DNA of 64,000 bases from Hasllibacter sp. MH4015. GTDB taxonomy: Bacteria; Pseudomonadota; Alphaproteobacteria; Rhodobacterales; Rhodobacteraceae. Below are positions 26,406 through 35,094 of this stretch, one piece after another (within the stretch, counting starts at the first letter, position 1; each line of letters begins with the position of its first letter). The position numbers and the translations under genes were made by a program. Location of the stretch: positions 2,229,875-2,293,874 of the forward strand of contig NZ_JAHTBK010000001.1 of assembly GCF_020177575.1 (NCBI RefSeq). Reading direction: 5' to 3'. Below the pieces are notes generated by a model. That model was not told the origin of the DNA and made no database searches. It saw only the letters and a program-made list of their open reading frames with translations.

Positions 26406-27293
26406 CTATCGCTCCATGCCTTGGGTTTTGTCCTGACCCTTATCAAACCCTTTGAAGGACTGTTGTGGCGTATCATCGAGCCCATTGCGAATGCGCTGTA
26501 GGGCTTCTCGCATCTCTGTGTCTTGAGGCGCTATATCCCATCCCCGATCATAGTGAGCGACCATCTCTCCATCCTTGCGGATATCGAGCTTCGAGATCTT
26601 GCCGCCATCAATGCCGTGCGGTGAGGGTTCATCGAAGACCTTCGCTTGGAAGGTGTACCCAGGCATGGAGGTCACCCGTCCATCGATCCACGGGCTATCT
26701 GGTTCGCCATGATCCGTCGCAATACCAGCCTCTTGGATGGGATCCGAATGAATGGCTCTATCGTCTTCCGGTATCAGGTCTTTCTCTCGAGGGGGGAGCT
26801 CGCGTTCCGGTTCTAGTGCTCCTCGCAATTCATGAAGAGCTTCTTCATGGCCGTGCCCGTCCTCTCCAATCCATTTGCCATGATTGTACCGTGCGACGGT
26901 TTCATCCTCGAATTTCAGGACAAGCTGTTCGATCCGACCCTCATCCAACCCATACGGAGTGGGTGTGTCATTCACACGGGCGAGGAACGAATAACCCGGC
27001 ATCGTGGGCATATCACCGGTGTAGTAGCGCTGTGGGTCCACAGTGATTGCGCTGGTAAAGGTGAGCTTCGCCTCTGGATCAAGCGGTGGGCGATCATCCT
27101 GTTGCTCTCTTGATTGTCCCAGTCCTGTCCGAAGCCCCATCGCACCACCTGGTGCGAGGTTTGGGGCAGGCTGCGTGTAACGCATCTGCGGCTTGAACTG
27201 AGGGGCGTCATTGTCTTTGTCGCGCAGGGGCGAGCCATCGGGATTGGTGATACTATTGAAGGCATCTTTGCTGTCATCTCTATCGTTGGACAT
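26406..27293 (-). CDS. Protein with two tandem DUF7678-like units
   Basis: A 295-residue hydrophilic protein containing an internal duplication. Residues about 98-160 (MPGYSFLARVNDTPTPYGLD...) and 210-270 (MPGYTFQAKVFDEPSPHGID...) are copies of one roughly 60-residue beta-rich unit, of the DUF7678 type found on plasmids and integrative elements. The N-terminus is a disordered, proline-rich linker. The start at 27293 is preferred because GAGGAG is 7 bases upstream. It lies in the mobilization-side cluster below virD4, with a short gene between them. Function unknown. Confidence 0.65.
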   Translation of the reverse strand: MSNDRDDSKDAFNSITNPDGSPLRDKDNDAPQFKPQMRYTQPAPNLAPGGAMGLRTGLGQSREQQDDRPPLDPEAKLTFTSAITVDPQRYYTGDMPTMPGYSFLARVNDTPTPYGLDEGRIEQLVLKFEDETVARYNHGKWIGEDGHGHEEALHELRGALEPERELPPREKDLIPEDDRAIHSDPIQEAGIATDHGEPDSPWIDGRVTSMPGYTFQAKVFDEPSPHGIDGGKISKLDIRKDGEMVAHYDRGWDIAPQDTEMREALQRIRNGLDDTPQQSFKGFDKGQDKTQGMER

Positions 27294-27304
27294 GTTACTG
27301 CTCC

Positions 27305-27574
27305 TCAAAAGCTGTCATCGGTGATGAAGGGCGAGGGATTGTCGAAGATGTCTTCGAAGCGCAGATCGCCAATGGCGATATGCGCGCCGAAGGCTGCAGC
27401 TTCACGCAGAGCGGCTCTCAAAGCGCGATCACGCTGCGTGCGGTGCCACATATCCACCATCAGGCGTTCATCGATTGGCATGCCGCCCAGGCGCGCCATT
27501 TTGAAGGTATCGGTGGGGCCAAGCGTCAGATGAACAATCGCCCAAGAATTTTGCGGGGCCATGTATAGGGTCAT
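27305..27574 (-). CDS. Hypothetical protein between virD4 and the DUF7678 gene
   Basis: An 89-residue protein, possibly starting at the second ATG (27562). The helical middle ERLMVDMWHRTQRDRALRAA and an acidic C-terminus are visible. The family is not recognised. It lies 12 bp upstream of the DUF7678 gene and 84 bp downstream of virD4, on the same strand, consistent with one transfer-related operon of three genes. Confidence 0.55.
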   Translation of the reverse strand: MTLYMAPQNSWAIVHLTLGPTDTFKMARLGGMPIDERLMVDMWHRTQRDRALRAALREAAAFGAHIAIGDLRFEDIFDNPSPFITDDSF

Positions 27575-27658
27575 GGAAAAACCTCATGCGGTACGGGAGT
27601 GGGAAGATGTGCGGTGCGCCCTCCGGCGGCGTATGCCACCGAAGGGTCTTGGTTTGCG

Positions 27659-29467
27659 TCAGCTGTCGTGGGTGTTGACGCCCTTGGCTGAGAGCTCTTC
27701 ATCCTCAAACCACCGGATCTTCTTCGCCATGATCGGATCCATGTTTTCGATGAGAAGAAGTTGGCGATCGAGCGGGAGACGGCGCAGCTCATCTGGATAG
27801 GCCAGATTGCGCTGTGATGCCGCTCGATTGTCCGAATAGGTCATGGATTTGCCCGACGAGCTTCCGCTGCTGCCCGCATTGGTGTTGAAGGCATTGGAGA
27901 CAGCCGAAGAGAAGTTCCACACGGTTGTGGTCCCACACGCCGCAGAAAAATACTCCGTCGAGGTTTTGTCCGGCGATCCAAAATACGCCACAGCCCCGGA
28001 GTTGGCGATGAAGCTCTCATAATCCTCGCCATAGACCCGGCGCAGCTGGCAGAGGTCCTGGGTGATACCCCAGAGCTGGATGCCAAACCCTGCCATGAGA
28101 CCATAGGCCTGCTCCACCATCGCCAAACGCCCCAGAGCGGGCATTTCATCGAGGATGAAGAGAACAGGCTTTGCGGGCTTATCTTCGATATTGCGTGCAT
28201 TGACCGTGATGGCCTGTTGCACTTGCAGGCGCAGCAGTTTGTTGAAAGCCTGCAGCCGATCAGCGGGCAGGATCATATAGATCGACACCGCTTTCTTCTT
28301 CAGATCGGCAAAGTCGAAGTCTGATGCGGACAAAGACTCTCGGATACGGTCACTATCCAGCATATGCGTCTCAGCCTGCGCAGAGGCCATGACGTTGGCC
28401 ATCAGCTTTGGCTCTTTTTGCAAACAGCGAGAGCCCGTGCTGCGCACCAAATGATGCGGAGAGTTCGCCATATACCGGAACAGCTCTTCAAGCTGATCCC
28501 CATCGAGCAACAACAAATCCCGCACAGTGCCGAGATTGCGTTTGCCATTATACGTTTCATCAAAGGCCACGAGCAAGATCAGGCCTTGAAGCAACGCCTT
28601 GGCTTCTTCGAGCCAGAACGTATCGGTCTTGCTGTTATGCTCGACCAAAGCGTCAGCCAGCAGCATGGCGTTTTCTGTGGCATCTGGATCGGTCAGTTGG
28701 ATCCAATCGATTGGATTGAACCGGGCAGGGGTCATCTCCAGCTGATGGGCTGCGATGTTCCAAGGATCGATCAGGTGAACCGTTTGCCCCATATCTTGAC
28801 GGGCTTTGGCGGTGATCAGGGCGTTTTCGCCTTTTGGATCGATGACCAAAACTGAGCCCAGATAAGTGAGCAGGTTCGGAACAATATGGCTGATGCCCTT
28901 CCAGGCCCGTGTAGGCGCAACGGTCAGGATATGCCGATCACCCTGGTAAAAGATCCGCGAGAGCTTCTCTCCGTCATGGGCAAGGCCTAAGAGAATGCCG
29001 CCCGTATTGAAGAGCTTGTTGGCGATCAGGTGTGCGGCTGTAGCCCACCGGGAACTGCCGAAAGTCTCTGGCACTTCGGCCATGGCTCTGATCGTTTGAC
29101 CAGCCCAAAAGCCAAGCCCCCAGACAAATCCAACGACTGCCATGACAAAGGCTGTGCTCCAGCCGAGCCATCCGTGATTGGTGCCAGCAATGATCACTGC
29201 TGCAATACCAGCCAGGATCGCAATCGTGGCTCTAAATTGCGCGGCATAGGGTGAGAGAAACCATCCCAGGCCAAAGCCGAAGCCCGTGGCAAGGATGATC
29301 ATACCCACGCGCATCATGGCGAGTTGGGCTAGCAGCTGTTGTTGATAGCGTCGGGCATAGTCGCTGCCATCGGTGTAGAACGATTGCGCCATGGCGTCGC
29401 CCACCCCGAGGCCTGTAAGCCCTGTGGCCAAAGCCATAGCGCCGATGAAGATTGGAACATGTCTCAT
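27659..29467 (-). CDS. Type IV coupling protein, VirD4/TraG family
   Basis: A 602-residue inner-membrane ATPase that would bring the relaxase-DNA complex to a mating channel. Several N-terminal membrane helices (residues 5-125) precede the nucleotide-binding domain. The Walker A region reads VAPTRAWKGISHIVPN (lysine 190), where the family usually has a glycine at the tryptophan position; Walker B is VLFILDEMPALGRL. The conserved DPKGEN block is present. No VirB pore genes accompany it, so a helper element must supply them. I start it at MRHVPIF, with GAGGTG just upstream. Confidence 0.88.
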   Translation of the reverse strand: MRHVPIFIGAMALATGLTGLGVGDAMAQSFYTDGSDYARRYQQQLLAQLAMMRVGMIILATGFGFGLGWFLSPYAAQFRATIAILAGIAAVIIAGTNHGWLGWSTAFVMAVVGFVWGLGFWAGQTIRAMAEVPETFGSSRWATAAHLIANKLFNTGGILLGLAHDGEKLSRIFYQGDRHILTVAPTRAWKGISHIVPNLLTYLGSVLVIDPKGENALITAKARQDMGQTVHLIDPWNIAAHQLEMTPARFNPIDWIQLTDPDATENAMLLADALVEHNSKTDTFWLEEAKALLQGLILLVAFDETYNGKRNLGTVRDLLLLDGDQLEELFRYMANSPHHLVRSTGSRCLQKEPKLMANVMASAQAETHMLDSDRIRESLSASDFDFADLKKKAVSIYMILPADRLQAFNKLLRLQVQQAITVNARNIEDKPAKPVLFILDEMPALGRLAMVEQAYGLMAGFGIQLWGITQDLCQLRRVYGEDYESFIANSGAVAYFGSPDKTSTEYFSAACGTTTVWNFSSAVSNAFNTNAGSSGSSSGKSMTYSDNRAASQRNLAYPDELRRLPLDRQLLLIENMDPIMAKKIRWFEDEELSAKGVNTHDS

Positions 29468-29637
29468 AAAAAGCACCTCATTTGTTCAAGTGGAAAGGTG
29501 CATTCCAAGTGAACCAAATCTGGGCGCTTGTGTGAGGTGAAGTGGGGGTGAGTAAGGGTGAAGGGTTCAGTCTGGTTTAAGGCTGACCGCAGGATTAGGA
29601 TCGAAATGTAACGAAAACCAAATCCAGAAGAGCAGAC

Positions 29638-30147
29638 ATGACGTTGATAGAAATTCTTGGCGCACTTGAGCCGTATCAAACGACGATCGTGGGCGCTCTA
29701 GGTTTCATTGGTGTGATTTGGACGTTGCGGACCAATGCGCGTCATGCTGCAGCCGCGCACGAAAGAGAGATCGATACCCGTCGTCGAGCCCTGCGGCGGG
29801 TGCTTGCCGCTGAGTTCCGAAATGACGCTCGGGCTTTACGAGAGAACAGCGAACGTAAGGTGCCACCTGGTGAAACAATCTCAGTTGGTCGAAGTGAACG
29901 TGCAGTCTCAAATGCACTCGATGCCGATATCGGATTGCTCGATCTTGATGAGATTGATGTTGTGATGAACGCGATCATCAGCCGCGCCGGAATGAACCAT
30001 CTGCTGGAGAATATGGCCGTCGTACAAAGCAACGGGCGGTTTGTTTTACCAGCGACTGCCTTTGATGACTTCTGCGATGTGGCATCGACAACTGCAAAGG
30101 CTATGGAGTTGGCTGTGCAGGCGTTGGAGTATTCAGGCGATGCGTAA
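29638..30147 (+). CDS. Membrane-anchored protein upstream of the CBASS operon
   Basis: A 169-residue protein with one N-terminal membrane helix (TTIVGALGFIGVIWTL). A charged helix rich in arginine (EREIDTRRRALRRVLAAEFR) and a soluble C-terminal part follow. It is not recognised. It is 170 bp upstream of the CD-NTase gene on the same strand, but the gap and its own ribosome site suggest a separate unit. It could be accessory to CBASS or unrelated cargo; no conserved effector motif (nuclease, phospholipase, TIR) is visible. Confidence 0.55.
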   Translation: MTLIEILGALEPYQTTIVGALGFIGVIWTLRTNARHAAAAHEREIDTRRRALRRVLAAEFRNDARALRENSERKVPPGETISVGRSERAVSNALDADIGLLDLDEIDVVMNAIISRAGMNHLLENMAVVQSNGRFVLPATAFDDFCDVASTTAKAMELAVQALEYSGDA

Positions 30148-30319
30148 CGAGCGGCCCTTAGGAGACCTTTAGCGTGCTGGTCGATTGCTGCGATCGCAAT
30201 CCGCATTGCTGACATTCGCTGCGGCTATGATGTAAGCTGAAATTTAGTCCCTTGAGAGATTGTAAATGTGCCGCGGCATCATCACTTAAAGTTGAACAAC
30301 TAAAGAATAAGGAGTTTTG

Positions 30320-31555
30320 ATGAATAGGCATTCTGACATTGGATACGGGTACAACATAGCGATTGAAAAACTGGCAGAGGAGCTGGCAGTACCACAAGAT
30401 CGATTTGATCAGGCCGAAAGTCGCTACAAGGACCTTGGTGGATTCCTACACCGCGCCGACTCCAAGGTGCGTGAATTCGATCCAGACGTTTATGTTCAAG
30501 GTTCCTTTGCCTTGGGGACCCCAATTAAACCCGCCTCTTCAGACGAGGACTATGATCTGGACATCGTCGTTGCATTCCGGTCCTTGAACAAAATGTCGAT
30601 CACGCAAGCTGATCTGCGTGGGCTTATGAGGAATGAGCTCAAAGCGTATCGAAAAGCTCGCGGTATCAGTAACGAGGTGGGAGAGTCCCGCAGATGCTGC
30701 ACATTGGTCTATGCCGACGGAGCGCAGTTTCACATGGACGTGCTGCCCGCTGTGCCGAACGAAGCAAATATGCGTTTGCTTTTGTCTTCATACATGGCCG
30801 ACGAAGCCCTGGCTGAAGGGGCAATTGCCATCACTGATTCCGACGAGACAGCCACATACAACGTCATCACAGACGACTGGCCTCGTAGTAACCCACGAGG
30901 CTTTGCTTCCTGGTTCAAATCGAGACAAATCGAACAACTGAATGAAAGGCGTCGTGCGTTCTTGGATGCGCAAGGCAAAGTGACCGCCAGTGTGGAGGAT
31001 GTGCCTGTTTTTCGGGTCCGGACGCCTCTCCAGTCTTCGATTATGATCCTCAAGCGGCATAGAGACGAATGGTTCGCTGAGAGGGATCCGGATTTGAAGG
31101 TGATAAGCATCATCTTAACGACGCTGTCCAGCCACGCGTACTCCGGTGAAAACAGAGTATCAGATGCAATAGCGAAGATTCTTCGCGACATGCATCTCGC
31201 TATAGAGCAGCGAGGTAGCATATCTTGGATCCAGAACCCGACCGACCCTTCTGAAAACTTTGCTGATCGCTGGGAAACGTACCCAGAGCGGCGGACCGCT
31301 TTCTTCAAGTGGTTGGAAGCAGCTCGGCAAGATTTCGGCGCGGTGCAAAAGTTCTCTGATGCAGGCATCGTCTTGAATGAGCTTGCGCGTAGCCTCGGGA
31401 ACCCATTGACGGAAGCAACCCGATCAAGAGTCGCGTCGTCAGCTGGATCGCGCGCGGCAACAGCCGCACCAGCTGTCGCGGGCGGTGCCTCCGCTCCTGG
31501 CCTTGTGTTTGGTGAAGAAGAACGCAGACCAACGGAGCCCAAGGGCTTTGGTTGA
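30320..31555 (+). CDS. CBASS CD-NTase (cyclic oligonucleotide synthase)
   Basis: A 411-residue nucleotidyltransferase of the cGAS/DncV-like class that would make a cyclic di- or trinucleotide on phage infection. Active-site signature GSFALGT (G61, S62) with the metal-binding acids in YDLDIV (D79, D81) and in FHMDVLP (D140). A helical OAS-like C-terminal domain and a flexible tail follow. The very C-terminal residue is glycine (PTEPKGFG), as needed for conjugation by Cap2. The ATG at 30320 has GGAG 5 bases upstream. It is the first gene of a four-gene operon; the next gene starts within its stop codon (TGATG). The product nucleotide cannot be inferred. Confidence 0.9.
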   Translation: MNRHSDIGYGYNIAIEKLAEELAVPQDRFDQAESRYKDLGGFLHRADSKVREFDPDVYVQGSFALGTPIKPASSDEDYDLDIVVAFRSLNKMSITQADLRGLMRNELKAYRKARGISNEVGESRRCCTLVYADGAQFHMDVLPAVPNEANMRLLLSSYMADEALAEGAIAITDSDETATYNVITDDWPRSNPRGFASWFKSRQIEQLNERRRAFLDAQGKVTASVEDVPVFRVRTPLQSSIMILKRHRDEWFAERDPDLKVISIILTTLSSHAYSGENRVSDAIAKILRDMHLAIEQRGSISWIQNPTDPSENFADRWETYPERRTAFFKWLEAARQDFGAVQKFSDAGIVLNELARSLGNPLTEATRSRVASSAGSRAATAAPAVAGGASAPGLVFGEEERRPTEPKGFG

Positions 31556-33273
31556 TGAGCCTCGCCCAGAATGAAGAGCGGCTAGTTCGAGAGTGTGAAG
31601 AGCTTTCGGCGCTAGAAGGGCTTTCAGATTGGCTCCAGGATGGTAGTTTTGGCCAAGATAGAAATGGCCTAGTCTGTTGGTCATTTACTTTGTTGACAAA
31701 GGACAGGCGAGTTCCTTTGCGCATGGTCTTCCCGGTACTTTTTCCAGATTTGCCACCTTTTGTGGTTCCGGCAGATGACACCATTACGCTTTCCCAGCAC
31801 CAATATGGAGCGGGTGGCGAGCTTTGCCTCCAATACAGATCCGACAATTGGCATCCGGATTGTAATAGTACAGATGTGGTTCGAAGTGCCAAAGCGCTCA
31901 TCGAGGCCACGCCCGCCAACGACGCCGTATCTGATGTTGAGAGTGCTCATCCAACCGATCTACCGACGGTGCTTGCAGCATATCCATTGCGATTCATGCT
32001 GCCACCAAAGACCGCAGACCTACTAAGGGTTCGGTTGGCTGGGCGCGCAACCGAACTTCGCCTAACCGTAGAGCACAGGTTGGGAACAATGGAAACGCAG
32101 GTTGCACGCGTTGCCTCCATTGGGCATGACCAGGGATTGCGAGTTCCAGCCGATGGCCCAGGGGTTGGAGGCAAGTGGGTTCGAGGGGTCCTTTACCGCT
32201 TGCCAGGCATTCAGAAGATTCCCGATCTCACTGCGCATGACGCCGAGGAGCAACTTTTTTTTCTTTTGCCCTATTGGTTGCGAGCATGGATCAACAAACA
32301 TGAGAGTACGCTGGTCGTTCTTTCAAACGGCAGACAGGAGGTTTTGTTCCGTGTTTGGTATGCCGACAACGACAGGAAGATTGACCTTTTTCTTACCTTC
32401 GCCCCGCCCCAGGCAAAGGAACGTAGGATTCATGGACTGACATTCAGAAAATCCAGCGTTTGTATTATTGGAGCAGGGTCTCTCGGTTCCAAGGTTGCCG
32501 CAAGCCTAGCGCGCGAAGGTGTCGGGCAATTCATGTTGCTCGATAACGATGTCCTTTGGACCGACAACTTGGTTCGAAATGAATTGGACGAGCTGGATGT
32601 TGGACATCATAAGGCAATGTCGCTCCAGCACAGGCTGCTTCGCATAAACCCAAATGTCCTAGTCTCCGCGCTCGGTATGAGCCTAACATCACAATCAACT
32701 GTTCAGAACATCTCGAAGCTTGGCGAGATCGTCAGTTCTTGTGATCTTGTTATCGACACAACGGCTGATAGCAGCGTGTTTCGTATGGCAGCAGCAATCT
32801 GTACGCAGAAGAGAAAGCCACTGGTTTGGGCACGCGTCTACGCTGGCGGAATTGGTGGGCTGGTTGCACGCAGCGTTCCGAACGAAGACCCGGCTCCTAT
32901 GATTGCCGCTTCTCAACTACAGGCTTGGTGTGATGCCAAAGGCGAAGCGCCGCCGGAAGGAGAACAGCGCAATTATGGCCTTCATGAGGAGGGCCAAGAA
33001 CAACCACTATTCGCCTCCGATGGCGACGTGGGAGCGATCGGAAGTAGATTGGTTCGCCATGCGCTGGATGTGCTCTCGCCTCCAGAAATGAGGATCCATC
33101 CCGAGCCTGCTTATTTCGTCGGCCTTCGGAAAGGATGGATTTTTGAACATCCGTTCGACACGCATCCCGTTGTCTACAGCTCAAATGCTGGTTGGGGCGA
33201 CGGGGAGGCTGGCGACAATGGTCTTTCTTCAGAAAAGGTCTTGGACCAGCTGGGGGTCAATTATGGCCCTTAG
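31555..33273 (+). CDS. cap2: CBASS Cap2, E2-E1 fusion
   Basis: A 572-residue ubiquitin-transfer-like enzyme. The N-terminal E2 domain has its catalytic cysteine in GGELCLQYRSDNW (C91). The C-terminal E1 adenylation domain has the Rossmann loop CIIGAGSLGSKVAAS (about 303-316) and FMLLDNDVLWTDNLVRNEL. In type II CBASS, Cap2 conjugates the C-terminal glycine of the CD-NTase to cellular targets, priming it for higher activity. The start shares one base with the CD-NTase stop, and the end overlaps the Cap3 start by 11 bp. The domain order matches other bacterial Cap2 proteins. Confidence 0.92.
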   Translation: MSLAQNEERLVRECEELSALEGLSDWLQDGSFGQDRNGLVCWSFTLLTKDRRVPLRMVFPVLFPDLPPFVVPADDTITLSQHQYGAGGELCLQYRSDNWHPDCNSTDVVRSAKALIEATPANDAVSDVESAHPTDLPTVLAAYPLRFMLPPKTADLLRVRLAGRATELRLTVEHRLGTMETQVARVASIGHDQGLRVPADGPGVGGKWVRGVLYRLPGIQKIPDLTAHDAEEQLFFLLPYWLRAWINKHESTLVVLSNGRQEVLFRVWYADNDRKIDLFLTFAPPQAKERRIHGLTFRKSSVCIIGAGSLGSKVAASLAREGVGQFMLLDNDVLWTDNLVRNELDELDVGHHKAMSLQHRLLRINPNVLVSALGMSLTSQSTVQNISKLGEIVSSCDLVIDTTADSSVFRMAAAICTQKRKPLVWARVYAGGIGGLVARSVPNEDPAPMIAASQLQAWCDAKGEAPPEGEQRNYGLHEEGQEQPLFASDGDVGAIGSRLVRHALDVLSPPEMRIHPEPAYFVGLRKGWIFEHPFDTHPVVYSSNAGWGDGEAGDNGLSSEKVLDQLGVNYGP

Positions 33274-33787
33274 TCTGAGAATTCCCCCTGCACAATGGAA
33301 TGCGATGCGAGGGTGCCTCGAAACAGGTGGTCTCCGAGAGATCGGCGGTTGGTTGGCTGCAGAACAGCTTGCGCCCGGGAAGTTTGAACTGGTCGGTTTT
33401 ACAGTTGACCTGGACGTTGGAACGCACAATCGCTTCGCCAGTCTTCCTACCACACATGGCGTCCAACTAGATGGCATTTTAGCTGCGAATGCGGACAGAA
33501 ATGGACGAGTGGATTATTTAGGTGAATGGCATTCGCATCCGACTTTCCCGCCTGTACCCAGTGACATCGACGTGGCTGCAATGACGACGATGGTTGAGGA
33601 AAGTGGGCCATCGTTCGCCACGTTGCTCATTGTTCGCCTGTTGGGTGTGGGGGTGCTCCAGGCCACAATCACAACTTTCCAACGTGGTCTACCACCTGAA
33701 CAAGGACAGTTGATCATCGATCACGCTCGCCTGACACCGGTGCTTCCTGGGATGGATTTGACCGACAAAAATGGGAGGCACAGCTAA
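33263..33787 (+). CDS. cap3: CBASS Cap3, JAB/MPN isopeptidase
   Basis: A 174-residue zinc peptidase. The JAMM motif is complete: E26 in REIGGW, then HSHPTFPPVPSDID supplying H90, H92, S100 and D103. Cap3 removes the CD-NTase from its conjugates and so counteracts or recycles Cap2. The start at MALSLRIPP (33263) overlaps the Cap2 end by 11 bp; a longer in-frame start would lie deep inside Cap2. Its stop shares one base with the Cap5 start (TAATG), so all four proteins are translationally coupled. Confidence 0.92.
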   Translation: MALSLRIPPAQWNAMRGCLETGGLREIGGWLAAEQLAPGKFELVGFTVDLDVGTHNRFASLPTTHGVQLDGILAANADRNGRVDYLGEWHSHPTFPPVPSDIDVAAMTTMVEESGPSFATLLIVRLLGVGVLQATITTFQRGLPPEQGQLIIDHARLTPVLPGMDLTDKNGRHS

Positions 33788-34929
33788 TGTCGAACAGAGG
33801 GAAGCAACTGAGCGAAGTTACAAAGCTGCTGGTTTGGGGGCGTGCCGCTGGTCGATGCCAATTCAAAAACTGCGAAAAAACCCTCGACCATGACCTGATT
33901 GCTGGAAAAGCGGAAATCAATGCTGCTTATCTGGCCCATGTCGTCGCTTCTTCGCCGAAAGGCCCGAGGGGGCACCCCACGCGGTCGCACCAGTTATCGG
34001 ATGATGCATCAAACATTATGCTCATGTGCGATGTCCATCATCGCATAATCGACGGCAAAAGGACCTGGCAGGACTTCCCAGAAGAGCTGTTGCTGCAGTG
34101 GAAAAAGGAGCATGAGGAGTGGGTCGATCTGGCCTTGTCTTCGGGTCCAGACAGCCGCTCCCATATTCTACAGTTCTCCGCTCCGATTGGTCCCAACGAA
34201 ACGGCTGTACCATTTGACGACTGCGTTTCTGCGATCATGCCGGATCGGACGCCTGCGGAAAAGAGATCAATTGAGATTAAGGTGCGCGGCATGCACTTCC
34301 AGGACAGCGAAGAGTCTTACTGGAACGTGCAACCTGAAACACTAAGGCACGGCGTCTCACAGAATGTACGGGGTAGGTTTGAGAGCGGTGACATCCGCCA
34401 TCTTTCGATTTTTGGCTTAGCCCCGATCCCGCTCCTGATGGAACTTGGTCGTCTTGTCTCCGACATTTCGGATGTTGATGTGTACGAACGCCATCGTGAA
34501 CCTGCTCAATGGAAATGGCCTGAAGACGGGCCCGAAGTGAGTTTCTCGCGCACTAAAGGTCGAGAGGGCTCGAAGAATGTGGCGCTAAAGCTTTCGGTTA
34601 CATCGAAAATAACAGATGATCGCGTTACAGAGGTACTTGGTGACGAAGTATCGATTTGGAATATTTCAAGTGATCCACAAGCTCATGGCGTGATCCGCCG
34701 TAAAAGCGATCTAAGCCGATACAGATCCATCGTCCGAGCGACGCTTGATGAGATCAAGAACGCGCACGGGATGGATGTCACACTATCCATATTTCCCGCT
34801 GTACCTGTTTCCTGTGCAATCGAATTTGGCAGGGTTTGGCAGCCAAAGGTGCACCCTGGTATTGAAATTTTTGATCAAGTTCGCGGGAAAGGCTTCACAC
34901 ACAGATTGTCATTCACCCCCTCCTCTTAG
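33787..34929 (+). CDS. cap5: CBASS Cap5 effector, HNH endonuclease with SAVED domain
   Basis: A 380-residue effector. An N-terminal HNH nuclease (residues 10-95: CQFKNCEKTL ... HVVAS ... NIMLMCDVHHRIIDG) would cut double-stranded DNA. The C-terminal SAVED domain (about 160-380) senses the cyclic nucleotide; SAVED binding drives oligomerisation and activates the nuclease, killing the infected cell. Family knowledge: HNH-SAVED effectors are usually paired with Cap2 and Cap3, as here. It is the last gene of the operon; the relaxase gene converges on it about 165 bp downstream. Confidence 0.9.
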   Translation: MSNRGKQLSEVTKLLVWGRAAGRCQFKNCEKTLDHDLIAGKAEINAAYLAHVVASSPKGPRGHPTRSHQLSDDASNIMLMCDVHHRIIDGKRTWQDFPEELLLQWKKEHEEWVDLALSSGPDSRSHILQFSAPIGPNETAVPFDDCVSAIMPDRTPAEKRSIEIKVRGMHFQDSEESYWNVQPETLRHGVSQNVRGRFESGDIRHLSIFGLAPIPLLMELGRLVSDISDVDVYERHREPAQWKWPEDGPEVSFSRTKGREGSKNVALKLSVTSKITDDRVTEVLGDEVSIWNISSDPQAHGVIRRKSDLSRYRSIVRATLDEIKNAHGMDVTLSIFPAVPVSCAIEFGRVWQPKVHPGIEIFDQVRGKGFTHRLSFTPSS

Positions 34930-35094
34930 TAGCTCAAATGACAGAGAACACTACGGCCATTGCTGAACATCCTACGCATCACTTTATGCGATCAACCGGT
35001 TGCAGCATTTACCGCTCGCGTTGACGTATTGAACGTCCGCTTTTTCGGAAACTTGTGCGATGCTCACGGTTGCAGCGAAGGTCGGCTTCCCGCC

